Shown here in pieces: positions 31,229-42,430 of a DNA stretch of 64,000 nucleotides. Position numbers and translations under genes: made by a program. The notes under the pieces are model-generated. The model saw nothing but the letters and a program-made list of their open reading frames with translations, made no database searches and was not told the origin of the DNA. The stretch is from assembly GCA_031763025.1 (NCBI GenBank), contig JASSKH010000015.1:11760774-11824773 (forward strand), read 5' to 3'. Numbering within the stretch: position 1 is the stretch's first letter; each line of letters starts with the position of its first letter. This DNA is from Macrocystis pyrifera (Eukaryota > Sar > Phaeophyceae > Laminariales > Laminariaceae).

Positions 31229-31685
31229 CCCGTCGACATCCAGCACAACCAGTGTCCGTGCCGATTCTTCAATCCTACTGCTGTAGAAGAGATACAAGTT
31301 ATGTGGTCACAAAACTACGCCACAGAGATACTATGTCCTATGCAGTAAAGCACAAGAGTGGGCAATGCAGTGCCATGTCATCATACTGATACGACGGACA
31401 CGACACACACATTCCATGAAATAGAGAAACGAAACGAAACAAAGGGGAAAAAAGGGCAAGTCGAAAGAGAAAACGAAACAAGAAGAAATATAACAAATAT
31501 AAACTGTCGTGCCCCCCCCCCCGCAGGGGATGTGGCAGACACTTGAAAAGCGCGAGCTGGAAAAAAATAAATAAAAATATGAAAAACACCACTACTCGTC
31601 GTAGACAGAGTACCACTACTCGTCGTAGACAGAGTAGGCTAAGAACCAAGGAAAAATATCAGGCATTGCGAGCCGCAATGGGTTG
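31229..31685 (-). mobile_element. LINE 3' UTR fragment
   Basis: Plus-strand reading shows ACCCGTCGACATCCAGCAC, CCAGTGTCCGTGCCGATTC, CATGTCATCATACTG, a purine-rich tract and GGGGATGTGGCAGACACTTG, i.e. the reverse of the LINE 3' end. A 25-bp unit (ACCACTACTCGTCGTAGACA) is duplicated at about 31588-31640. Confidence 0.8.
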
Positions 31686-31689
31686 ATTT

Positions 31690-32150
31690 CGGCGTGTATC
31701 GCTAGAGCAGTAGGTATTGAAAGCAAGAACAGGGCAAGGGCAGCGGCGACAATAATAGCCTATTGTGCGTCTGGTAGGACTGTGAAAGTGTCTATCGATA
31801 GTTATCCTGGACACCAATTTAATTTGAAAATAATCCTGAATAGGCTATTATAGCACGAACAACAACTTTGCATCGCCATATATCGATGCTTGTTGATATA
31901 CAGCAATAGGTTCGCGGTGATATTTATTGATGCCTATTGGTCTCTTCAGTATGCTCGCAATAATGTCGATCATTACCTATTGCTCAATGAAACAGGTCTG
32001 CAAGGGTGTTGATCGACACCTGTTGTTGTCGAGTTAAAAAGGTTTCGAAGGGTGTCTCTCGATACCTATTGCTCAAATGAATAGGGCTACAAATTGTATC
32101 GATCGATACCTATTGCGCAGTATCATAGACTTTGCAAGTGTGGCGGTCGA
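31690..32150. repeat. AT-rich degenerate repeat, ATCGATACCTATTG words
   Basis: Words such as ATCGATACCTATTGCTC, GATCGACACCTGTTG and AATAGGCT recur at 50-70-bp spacing. Related words return at 32313-32440, 33560-33810 and about 34200-34320. No coding signal is present. Confidence 0.55.
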
Positions 32151-32154
32151 CACA

Positions 32155-32312
32155 CACCTGAGTGTGTGTGTGTTCTTCACATTAAACTACTCGTCGACAT
32201 CCAGCAAGCCCAGTGTCCGTGCTGATTCTTCACCCTAGAAACATACGAGCTCTGTGGTCACAGACTACGACACAGAGATAACACGCCGTAATGCGTTAAG
32301 TAAATTAAATGA
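32155..32312 (-). mobile_element. LINE 3' end fragment, inverted
   Basis: GTGTGTGTTCTTCACATTAA then CGTCGACATCCAGCAAGCCC, TTCTTCACCCTAG and ACGAGCTCTGTGGTCACAGA. This is the reverse complement of about 1810-1965, the closest relative in the window. Confidence 0.82.
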
Positions 32313-32574
32313 TCGATACATAACTTTGCTCAATAAATAGGTGTGCATCCGTACGTGTTGCTTACTACTACTGTAACTCTTCAGGTATGTTTTCAAAAGT
32401 GTATTGATAGATGCCTATATTTTGATAAATAAATATCTGGTAGTTTTTGAACCCCTACCAGGGGCGTCGGTTAAAAAAGAGAAAACAACACACCACACCT
32501 CCAGAGGTCGGAATGAAAAACCGTTGCAACCACCGTTGTGATCACATGACGAACAAAAGTACTGTTTTTTTGTT

Positions 32575-32950
32575 TTTCTTTTTTTCATTTTTTTTTCCAG
32601 CTCGTTTTTTTTCGAGTGTCTGCCAGATCCCCTGCGGGGGGGGCACGATGGTTTGTTTGTTGTACTCTTTTCTTGTTTCTTTGTTAGGTCTTCCTTGTCT
32701 TTGCTTTTTCTCTTTGTTTCGTTTTGTTTCTCTAGGTCATGGAATGTGTATGTCGTCCCTGTCGTATGCAGGATGATCACATGGCATTGCAATGCATACG
32801 TGGCAACGTAGTATCTCTATGTAGCGTAGTATTGTGAACAGAACTTGAATTTCCCTAGGATTGAAGAATCGGCACGGACACTGGTTGTGCTGGATGTCGA
32901 CGGGTAGAAAGGACGGTTTAAGGATGTGAAGACAACAACAACATATACAT
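32575..32950 (+). mobile_element. LINE 3' UTR fragment
   Basis: AGTGTCTGCCAGATCCCCTG, a pyrimidine tract, GGTCATGGAATGTGTATGTC, GAAGAATCGGCACGGACACT and GTCGACGGGTAGAAAGGACG, ending GATGTGAAGACAACAACAAC. Confidence 0.83.
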
Positions 32951-32977
32951 ACTGCACTGGATATGTAGGTCAAATAA

Positions 32978-33548
32978 ATACCACGTAGACAGGGTAGCAA
33001 GGTACCAGGCGGGCCAGCAGGGAGACCCTGGCTGTGCTACTCGTACCATAAACTGCTGCCTCTACCTGGAGCATGCCTTGTGCTTTGTTTGGTCTGCCTG
33101 TTATTTTTCCCTTGGTTCTTAGTCTTTCTCTGTTGACAACTAGTGGTGTTTTCTTCTTTTTCCTTTTTTTTCCAGCTCGTTCTTTTCAAGTGTCTGCCAC
33201 GTCCCCTACGGGGGGGTACGATGGTTTGTTGCTATCTGAAGTATATACATATACCAGGTATTGTTTTGATTCTTTTTTTTTGATTATTTTCTCTTTCGAA
33301 TTGTCTTTGTTTTTGTTTTTGTTTTTTCTCTTCGTTTCGTTTTTGTTTCTCTAGGTCATGGCATGCATGAAATGGGTATGTATGTCGTGCCTGTCGTACG
33401 CAGTATGATGACATGGCATTGCATTGCATACGTGGCAACGTACTATCTCTGTGGCGTAGCTTTGTGACCACAGAACTTGTATCTCTCTAGGATTGAAGAA
33501 TCGGCACGGACACTGGTTGTGCTGGATGTCGACGCGTAGAAAGAACGT
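32978..33548 (+). mobile_element. LINE 3' end fragment
   Basis: Starts in the end of the LINE (AGACAGGGTAGCAAGGTACC, GCTACTCGTACCATAAACTG) and continues through the 3' UTR to GTCGACGCGTAGAAAGAACG. It sits directly downstream of another 3' end, so two truncated copies lie head to tail. Confidence 0.83.
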
Positions 33549-34590
33549 TCGACAAACCTTGCATTATCCTAAGAACAATCGGAGATTGCACGTCTCTGAA
33601 CATGTTCAAATAAATAGTTATCGATCGGTACTTCTCTCAACATATTGAGAAATCTCTAGGTATCGACGGGTAATTCCGCATACATACATGCCTACCCTAA
33701 GAGCAATAGCCTATTGTACCTATTGCTCTGAACCTATTGGTCAATTATTTAGGTATCGGTAAACAGATCAATATCCCTATCGTGAGAACAAACGCCTATT
33801 GTATATATTGCTAGTTCATCTCATTGTCGACGTCAATATTGACAGTGTCTCCGTTGGTGGTGCCGGCCTTGTCTTCGTCTTGGACGGGATTGGCCGCGGC
33901 CTTGACGAGAACGTTTTCTTTCGTGATATGTGGCAAGGAGGGGCCTCCACAAGTCTCCCTCGCGTCTCGCAAGGAGAGAACATACAGAAATGGTGAGAGT
34001 GCGGGTCCTGCTCCCAAGAACCCTTTTCTCCCTGGCGCATTCGGACTTCATGGCCCGAACGTCAACCGTTATGAAGGTCCATCAGTGATGACGGATCTCA
34101 TAGACCGGACGTTGGTTAACGTATCTTCATGGTTGGTATTTGTGATCGAAGATTGACGGCGGTATCTACGTACCCTGTCCTCCACATCTGAAAAAAATTG
34201 GTGAAAATAGGTACTATTAATATTATACCGGTAGCTATCGATATACACTTTCACCTTCCTGTTGCAGAGGTCAATATGTATCGATATGCAATACCCCAAC
34301 CTATTGGCAGAAATATAAGCATATTCAATACATGTCCAGGTGTGGACCCACGCACACGTTTTGGCACAATTTTGAGGGGTAAAAAAAAAAACTGATGAAA
34401 CAAAGTTGGCGTGAACCGGGCGACCGAGAGAACCCCAAATCCCGTCTCGAAAACAAAATCGGACGTCACTGCTGTCAAATTCCGAAAACACAAGGTTTGG
34501 GATTACTCCGATATTACCCCGAAACAGCAAATGATTGACCAGGAATGACATATAACGGGCCCGAAGTATGCCCCAACAAGTCCAGTACAT
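33549..34590. other. Degenerate repeat and weak coding-like segment
   Basis: Contains the CCTATTG/TATCGATA words seen at 31690 (33560-33810 and about 34200-34320). On the minus strand at 33811-34017 a short frame reads KAAANPVQDEDKAGTTNGDT then VNIDVDNEMN. It is acidic and loosely like the 35880-36015 segment. No gene is called. Confidence 0.35.
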
Positions 34591-35540
34591 GTATTCCGGA
34601 CACGGATGGATACCGAATTCGTAAGCAGGTATTTCGGCATTCTTGAAAATACTGAACATACTATTTTAACCAATCCGTTGTTTTCCTCGTTGTTTTCCCC
34701 GTTGTTTTCAAGGGAGAAACGAGTTTCGGTGTTCTGCAGGTGTTTCCGCAAAACGAATTCTGGCATTTCCCGGTATTCTGGACAATCGCGCCGGGTGTAT
34801 ATCGTTGGCGATTTTAGATGTAGGGCTGGCGCACAACAGCTTCTGAATTTCCGTTGTTTTCACTAGTGGCTGTAGGCGTAATGCCACCTCTAGAACACGC
34901 GTTTTTTGCCGCACCTTTTTCGCCTCAGGCGAAGAAGTAGTATTTTGTCCGTACGATAAAGGGTCTCATTCGTCCGCGGCCAAAACCCCGCACATTGTTG
35001 GCGTGTTTTTCAACGAGATGTGTCTGATCGTTCCCTGGAAACTACGCTTACTGATTGCCATTTTGTCTTTCCTTGTTTCTTTGCAATGCAAGTCATTCTA
35101 TGCTATAGCCGGCACCACGTCAGTAGGAGGATACCACGTGCAGGTAAGACGCACATTCTGAGTATACCGGCGAATATCTCACAGGTTAAAAGAAAACCAG
35201 ACTCCGGTGGCCCTCCGGGGTGGTTCCGCGCGGGGTGCCGCGCTACTAATGGTCGTTGATTTTTGCGGCGCCAATCAAATTTGTTTTGTTTCGCCGCCAA
35301 AACAGTTTTTCGCCTGTCCTTCGCGGAAACATGTCTGTCTGTGTGAGATTGTTACCCGGTTCTTGTTATAGAATGCTCATTGGTAGTCATTTTTTTTCCC
35401 GCTTTTCGCTGATTTCGTAACATTCTTAAATAAGCTAGCCGGCATTGCGTCTACACGAAGATACAAGCGGGAAATACGGTCATTATGAGCATATCGACAA
35501 ATACACACACATATATATATATATCACCTCGGACAGATCA
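34591..35540. other. No gene recognised
   Basis: Short words such as TTTCGGCATT and CGGTATTCTGG recur between 34600 and 34790 and again near 36560-36800, suggesting a degenerate repeat. A (TA)n tract lies at about 35511-35525. Confidence 0.4.
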
Positions 35541-35544
35541 GCTC

Positions 35545-35875
35545 ACGGCAGCTCGAGCTAACTCTTTAAGCAGCTAGCTCACCGGTGAGCTAAGTGAGCT
35601 ACGTGAGCTATACATGTTTCCTGGCTTGAGCTATAGGAAGGTAGCTCATTCGCACATTTTTTCCAAGCTTGAGCTATTGAGGATAGCTGATCTGCATATT
35701 TATTTCCAGAGTGAGCTATACGGTAGGAGCTACAGGAGCTCGCTCATCTACCCCCTAGATGAGTTATGGGGGCTACATGAACTACACATGTTTTCCCCGG
35801 CTTGAGATACTTGAGCTGTTGGCGTTAGGTCATTTGCACATGTTTTCAAAATTTGAGCTATACCAGGTAGGGGAT
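35545..35875. repeat. AGCT-rich minisatellite, left block
   Basis: Units of roughly 40-60 bp are built from TTGAGCTATAGG, TAGCTCATYTGCACATGTTT and CCCSGGCTTGAGCTA. Nearly every unit has two AGCT sites, so it is rich in short palindromes. It continues at 36115-36425 after an unrelated insert. Confidence 0.8.
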
Positions 35876-35879
35876 AGAC

Positions 35880-36015
35880 GACCCGGGGGTAGCAACTCTA
35901 GCGGCCCATCGGCCGTGGACCAGGCTGGTGGAGGGCAGCAACCGGATCCATCGACGGATGTGGACCCCACGAACAACGTCATCGATGTGGATGAGGACAA
36001 CGATCAAACCCAGTC
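35880..36015 (+). other. Acidic coding-like insert between minisatellite blocks
   Basis: One plus-strand frame reads SNSSGPSAVDQAGGGQQPDP then STDVDPTNNVIDVDEDNDQT. It is low-complexity, acidic and disordered in character, quite unlike the flanking repeat. It may be a piece of an exon or of an element ORF. No start, stop or domain is assignable. Confidence 0.35.
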
Positions 36016-36114
36016 CGAACCCATATTATTCCTATTGATAGGCAATTGTACCGGAGGGTGGGCTTTTTCAGCTACATATCTCACACACATGAGTTGCCGA
36101 GACGAGCGACAATG

Positions 36115-36425
36115 AGCTGCGTGCATGAGCTATGATTACGTTCTCCGGGGATGAGCTATAAGTGATAGCTCATCTGCACATGTTTCCCCTGCTTGAGCTA
36201 TAGGTGATAGCCCATTCGCAAATATTTTGAAGGCTTGAGCTACAGACAATAGCTCATCTACACGAACTTTCTCAGCCTGAGCTATAGGAGCTACATGAGC
36301 TTGCTCCTCTACGCCCGAGATGAGCTGTAGGAGCTACACGAGCTACACATGTTTCCCCCGGCTTTGAGCTATAGGCGGTAACTCATCGGCACATGCTTTC
36401 GAAGCTTGAGCTATGAGCTGTAGCT
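36115..36425. repeat. AGCT-rich minisatellite, right block
   Basis: Same unit vocabulary as 35545-35875: GATGAGCTATA, TAGCTCATCTGCACATGTTT, CCCCGGCTTTGAGCTATAGG. Confidence 0.8.
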
Positions 36426-37250
36426 ATATATACTGTACGTACGATGATAAAAACGGACACCGGCGGGCTTTCGGAAGGGATTCCGGCGGCTGTCCGGGGG
36501 ACCTTCTGGTGGCACTGAGGCATTCGCACTTTTTACGACCTAAATACCGATCTAATACACCGTATTAAGGGATCGGTATTTCGGAATCGGTAAAATGCCC
36601 GATAATTCGTGTGTTGCGGCCCGTCGTTTTTTCGCTTTTAGGCCGTAGGGCTGTAGGCATTGTTATATACCGCACAGGGAGGTGAAAGAACAAATACCGT
36701 ATGCCGGTATTTCCGGCCGTATTCCCGTATCGGTTTAATACCGATACCGAACCCGCTTGTCTTACGATACCGGATTTCTGGCATTTCCGGTCCAGATCTG
36801 TGTCGGTACCCATCACTGATACCTCCACAAGCGTCGTTTCTAGGCAAAACCGATTACTCGTACATGTATAATACGCGTGACGTGAGTGACATGCTCGTGT
36901 GGTGTACGCGTGTCGTGGCCGAGGGTGGTGGGGGGGGGGACAACCCATTGTGTCGCACGCGATTTATCGCTCCACGTGATTCTTCTCGACAAACGGGAAA
37001 CTATGGCCCCACGTACTGGCCTCAGTTTCTCTAATCCGATGTGTTTTTAAGGGTTGCCCACACAACTTCGCTGTACAAACATATCTTCGAGTGGTTTAGC
37101 GCCAATGCTGATGCGGTGAATGAATTGATGCGCACCAAAGTGAAATATGAGAATCGGGGGGGGGGCGAAGGGGGGCCGAAACCGGGCGAGATAAACCCCA
37201 AGAAGACTGGGACGGAACGGCGACCGATCTCAAGAGTTCTGTGCGCAGAC
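36426..37250. other. Degenerate GGTATT-word region; weak coding-like stretch
   Basis: 36540-36830 carries ATACCG/CGGTAT words in both orientations, related in style to the 10.8-kb satellite but without regular units. At 37041-37286 a plus-strand frame contains YKHIFEWFSANADAVNELMR, which is helical and protein-like, just upstream of LINE sequence. Its origin is unknown. Confidence 0.35.
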
Positions 37251-37254
37251 TATC

Positions 37255-38240
37255 CGGGCATCGTTTCCCGATCAAGGAACAGATGATGGCAGATGTCGTT
37301 GCACTTTGTGGTTCGTTCTGATTGACAGTTTCGCCAGTCAAGACGGAGACCATGTGCCTGACGACGAAACATGGACAGGGTCACTTTTGTTGCTGAGTCA
37401 GCCGGACCACCAAGTTTGTGTACCTTGTGGCATCTGTGTGCGGTCACGCCAACCTTACTGCTGAAATCAACCGACGCGTGTTGCTGTCAAACCTACGTTT
37501 AAGACGGTATAATCTGCCACTGTACGACCAGCCCACCGCACCGCTCCGGCTCGAAGTACGGATGCCCAACGCCGAGGTGATGAACACCATGTTACACATG
37601 GGCGTCACGTGGAGCCCCACCGTGGCCCATCTCGCCAAACGACGGACAGCGGACCACCAATTGCTCCTCCGCTGCATCGGATGGAGAGACAACCTCGCGA
37701 CGGCTACTATAAATCTACAATCTTACATACGCAAACGCACTGGCCAAGACGGGCTGCGAGAATGTCGAAACGGCGGTGCAAAAACGGAGGGTACGTTTCG
37801 CGAAGTTCGTGGCGCATATATGTATCGAGAGACCACCCAAACGAGTGATGTTTGTGGAACTGGAGAGGGGATATGATTACTCGGGAGGGAAAGAGAAGGA
37901 CTGGATGGGGTGTCTCGAACACGATCTATCGCTGTTGAACTTGTCCATCGAAGAGAAACAATGGACGATTGTCGCGAAGAAATCAGGGATGTGGCTCGGA
38001 CGTGTTGAAACAGCAAAGCAGTCCATGAAGCGTTGGTTCGTTAAGGAGAAGGGGAACAACGCAAAACGACGAGCGCTTGAGGAACAAAATGCGCAGCAAC
38101 ATAATTTAGACGTCTTTGGGCCCAATGCCAGGGGAGGGGGGGGTAGAGGATCCGCGTTCACCGAGGCGCAGCAACAGATCCTAGGAGGGTTGAGAAAGTG
38201 AAGGCACTCGCCGAAACCTGGAACTGGCCGTGTTTGTAGT
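37255..38240 (+). mobile_element. LINE ORF2 C-terminal remnant (second subfamily)
   Basis: Reverse-transcriptase thumb and connection text: SPVKTETMCL, FVYL, EINRRVLLSNLRLRRYNLPL, LRLEVRMPNAEVMNTMLHMG and HLAKRRTADHQLLLRCIGW. Then the C-terminal region: VETAVQKRRVRFAKFVAH, RPPKRVMFVELERGYDYSGG, KDWMGCLEHDLSLLNLSIEE, ETAKQSMKRWF. The final 142-residue frame (37776-38201) ends with a stop. The layout parallels the LINEs at 28365 and 39348, but the text differs (VMFVELE, SGGKEKDW in place of VTFATMAGGE), so it is a related subfamily. It has a frame change and is 5'-truncated. Confidence 0.8.
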
Positions 38241-39347
38241 TGAGACGCTCTGTGGCTACTGCCTAATGCTGTGTTGCAATGCATGTTTTATTTGTTTGTT
38301 TTTGGTTAGTTTTGTTATTCTTTGTTTTCGCTTTTTTTTTTCAGTTGTTGTGTTGGTTTCTTCGCTGCCAAGTCGATGCCCCCACCCCCCGCGTACCCAT
38401 TCATTCTGCGTCTGGTGCGTCACCTTATTGTTGTGTTTGTGTGACCCTTTGCTGTTTTTCGTTTTTTTAGGATTCTGTTGGTGCGTTTCCTCGGTCCGCC
38501 TGTCTCTGTCCTCTTCGGTCAGTTGTGTCGTCCTGGTCGACCAACCGGACATAGGACTGCTCGTTTTCTGTTTGATGTCAGCTCATTGTCTCTACCCTCT
38601 TCTTGTCTGCTTGCCTTCTGCGTGGTCTGCTTGTGAATTCCTTTTGCTGGTCCATCAGCTGGACAGATCATAGGACTGATCGTGCCAGCAAACAGTAACC
38701 GTATCCCCGAGACTTGGCTGGCGCCCTGAGCGTATGTTCGCTATGATGTTCGTTCTTCTCTCTTTTCTAACTTCGTCCTTCCATATTTTTTCCTCTTTTT
38801 TTTTCGAGTGTAGATATTATACCATCGGTTTGCTCACTGGTGCTATTTCGTTGCAATGATACGGGATGGTATACCACAGCTCGTTGGTACCGTTTCCCAT
38901 ACAGACTGGTATGATACTGACCTGCGCCATATTTCGTACTTGTTTGTTTTCAACCGTCAAGATGAAGTTTTGTCTACAGCTTGCTCTTAGTTACCTGTTT
39001 TAAGTGACCACAAGCAGGACTTCTGAGAATTGAGCTGATGTGAGATCATCGTCATCGTCATCTTCAAACATCTCGGGATCACTGCTGATTGTTGTTTCCT
39101 CCGCCAAAAATGGTTTGTTTCTCGTTTAAGATTTATCTTCGCATTGCCCGGGCGGAGATCTCTTCATGATAACTCGTGTTAAGAAATATGCACAAGTCCC
39201 GATTCAATCATATATTACCTACCTATTTATTCACGAATATTCACAGAGTCGATATTTTCTTGAGCACGACAAACAAACTCCCTAAATATGATGCGCCTGA
39301 AACTGGGGCTCTTCATGGTATGTGGCATAGAATCTGAGGGTACGCGT
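38241..39347 (+). other. Probable LINE 3' UTR then unassigned sequence
   Basis: The first 500 bp are pyrimidine-rich and follow the LINE stop directly, so they are probably its 3' UTR. From about 38700 to 39347 nothing is recognised. The hydrophobic 147-residue frame here is a by-product of the T-rich composition. Confidence 0.4.
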
Positions 39348-42300
39348 GTGTACTCTTCACATCAAACCGTTCTATCTACCCGTCGGCAATGCAATGACAT
39401 ATCGTCGTACTGGATAAGACAGGCACGACATGCACATTCCATGAAATAGAGAAAACAAATGAAAACAAAAAAAATAGTAAACCGACAGATTAAATAAACA
39501 CGAATATAACGAAGTTTCGTGCCCCTGTGACAGACAATGCAGATCGAGCTAAAGTAACCATATGCCTACGTATAAACAGTTTAAGAAGAGCAACCAAGAG
39601 AATTATTAACAACAGGCAAACCAAACAACAATGAGAAACAACATATCCCAAGCAACCGCAGCAGGTTGTGGTACGAGTATCATAAGAGATGTTCCACCCA
39701 TGAGTCACCTTGAACCTTGCTACCCTGTCTTCCGTCTCCACGCTGCCGTCGTCATACACGCTCCACCCCGGGAACGGATGTGTTAGACGATACGAAACAA
39801 GCCAAACAAGCTCATCATTCGCCTACGCCACAAGGTAACTGTCACGAGGACAGCAAGAAAAATACAAATTAGAAAGAAAACCACGGAGGATCATCGCGCA
39901 AAACGAAAAAGGAAACAAAGGAAAAGGACGCTCGAACTAGGTGTAGCAGTTGACGGCAAGGGTACCATAGACATGATTCACTTCCGGTCTTGTTCGTTGC
40001 TACCCTGTAGGCCGTCTCCGTCCTACGTTCTTTCGCCACGGTTTCCCCCTGACTCCTCCGGTTGCCCCCCCTGCCCCCATTCCTTTGGTCGGGTTTTCTT
40101 CCACTACTCTTGATGCCCCCCTTCCCCCCATGCCCTTGAACACCACCTACGGCGGAAGCGCGGTGCTGCCTACTTTTCTGTGACTCACCCTCGTGCCACT
40201 TCACCATGGACCATTCGGCTTTTCCAAGGACCCCAGTTACCATTTCCCCGCCGTTTTTGCTGTGATGAACCACAGCGCGATCTCAACTCCACGTAACATG
40301 GGAGGTTGTTTCCGTCGACCTTTCAGTTGCTCGAAACTCCCTAAGGTCTTCGACTAGGCATTTATGCCAAGTCTTGAACTGTCTGCCACGACTCGTGATC
40401 TCTTCACCAGCTATCGTCCCGAACACTACCCAATTGGGTAATCGCTCCTTGCTTTCCCGTGCCTCGCCCCCCGCAAAACAATGCCGCCGTTTACGAATGT
40501 TCGTTTCGATGCTCTCGCGACGTGCCATCTTGAGGACCTGCACGTGCGAAAGCGCGGCGTGGTCGTGGAAGCCAATGGCTCGCATGCGGACTTCGTGGTG
40601 ACCCGGTCGAAGCTTGACAATTTTTTCCGCTCTGCGGGTTACGTCACACACCCGTACAGCAGGGTTTCAATCACCTCGGCGTGCAGAATTCGGACTTTCA
40701 GGATATGGGGGGCGGTCGTCCTATCACACAACTCCGAATCTACACGTTTGAACGATGCCCGCATGAGACGGCTTCGTCGGTTGATTTTGAGCGAGATATC
40801 AGCGGTGGGGTTGATAGTGCCGCCTAGGTGCATGAACTGGGCCGTCTATCAATACCTCTGGCCTGCAGCGTTGATGACGAGCGGTGGGGCGAGGGTTGTG
40901 TGGTCTGGTGTTCGCAGTAACATCGTCTCTGTCTTCGTTTCCGAGACCGTGAGGCCTGCACCTTCGAAAACAGTCATATCCCTTTATCGAGTCCTTCAGC
41001 CGACATCGAGACAGCTCCTGTGTCGTCGGCATACAACCCGCCCAATATCGCCCCTCGTTCGCATGTCAACGGCTCCCGCATCTCTGGTCTGACTACTCCA
41101 GCATCATTGAGTTGGAACGAATCCCTTACGATGGCTTCGTCTTCGCGGAAGCGTATCAGTTCGACGTATATCGTAGCAGCGACGAACACGTTGAACAGTG
41201 ACAGACTTATCATTGACATGCCCATCAGTGTTTTTGTCATCTCGGCGACGGTTCATCTCCGAGCGACAGTTTATGCTGCAACAGCGTGCGATCCCCTCCT
41301 AAACTAAACGGCTCGCTCCTCGCTTTATTCCCTTCTAATCAAACCGCATTCTTCAGGTGCTTGTAGAATCCTCCCAGATCGTTATTAGGTAAGAGTCGTT
41401 CGGTTTAAGCGAGGTACTCTTCAAACTACTGATGCACTCCTGCGGCAGGCCATCACCTCGAACAGGTTCGCACAGGCAGACCTCAGTTTCTTCTACGCGG
41501 CTCGATCCCGAGGGTTGGTGCGCAAGAATTGTCGCGCATCCTCCCTCGCTGTCCATGTTATTTTTAATGTGGCCAATGTTTCGGCAGGCACAGACCATCT
41601 ATGTATGCGGTGGCGACGTGAAGCGGGTGGTACCTCGTTTCGACCAAATCAATAGTTGCCGTGGTGAAACACTCAACCGTACCAGACGTAAAAGGGGCTG
41701 TATAAGTTGGTTGAGAGTGAAAACGACCATCGCTCCTACTCGTTGACAACACGCTTCATAGGACATAAACAGCTGCCTGTGGAACTATCGGTGTTTTTGG
41801 GGTTTTCTTTTTTGTCTGTTGGGCCCAAACTGAGCGCTGAGTCGGATGTTGATATAGGACAAGTTGTGATCTGCGTCGGCCTTGGCTGGCGGCGGAGTAT
41901 GTGAGGCTAGTTTAACATAAGGTACTCTACGTCAATCGCCTTGACGAGTTAGGATGTTACCGATCCGCTTGGGGTCCTTCGGACTGGTGACGTGTGGATG
42001 CGATATTGCACCCCTGCATGTTTTGTATTAGGCGTTGGGGAAGATAACGTGAAATTGGTTGCGAGCGACAGAAGAAGTCGTTTTCCGTTATCGTTACGAA
42101 CATAGCATCCTCGAAGCACTCTACAGTCGTCATCACCGCACCCTTACGTCCTCTGTCCCATTCGCTCGTTGACATCCATCATTGCAAACGATCTTTCGTT
42201 GGAATCTGTTCCACCAAGCCCTCCAGCTTCTGCCAGGCAAAACAAAACGGTCTGGCGTCCTTGGTACAACCAGTTGGAGCATACGCAACGACGAAACAAA

Positions 42301-42430
42301 ATCCCTCGCACCCACCAGCCAGCTCAATGCGCATAAGCATAAGCCGTTCTTTAATGGACTGGTGGCTCTACGCAGACTCATTGGACAACGATTCCTTGAC
42401 AGTTAGCCCTACTCTGCACAGCCCAGGGCT
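39348..42430 (-). mobile_element. LINE with endonuclease, reverse transcriptase and 3' UTR
   Basis: The longest LINE in the window, read on the minus strand. Endonuclease region (about 42430-41780): FVVAYAPTGCTKDARPF, a (D)MDVNERMGQRT-like stretch, NDNGKRLLLSLATNF and DHNLSYI-type text typical of APE endonucleases. Linker (about 41560-41300): LFEVMACRRSASVV and GFYKHLKNA. Reverse transcriptase (41240-40640): SLFNVFVAATIYVE, the catalytic box LYADDTGAVS (about 41010-41036) and RTTAPHILKVRILHAEVIET. C-terminus (40651-40283): ENIETNIRKRRHCFAGGEAR, KERLPNWVVFGTIAGEE. A Gly-rich basic region (40270-40000) and the 3' UTR follow, ending in the CGGGTAGATAGAACGGTTTG block at about 39365-39385. The finger part of the reverse transcriptase is deleted and there are many stops and frame changes. 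Dead copy. Confidence 0.85.

Noticed and set aside
38230-38673. A hydrophobic, Cys/Leu/Phe-rich frame of 147 residues, superficially a membrane protein
   Set aside because: It lies in the T-rich stretch after a LINE stop and has no conserved features. The opposite strand is also open.
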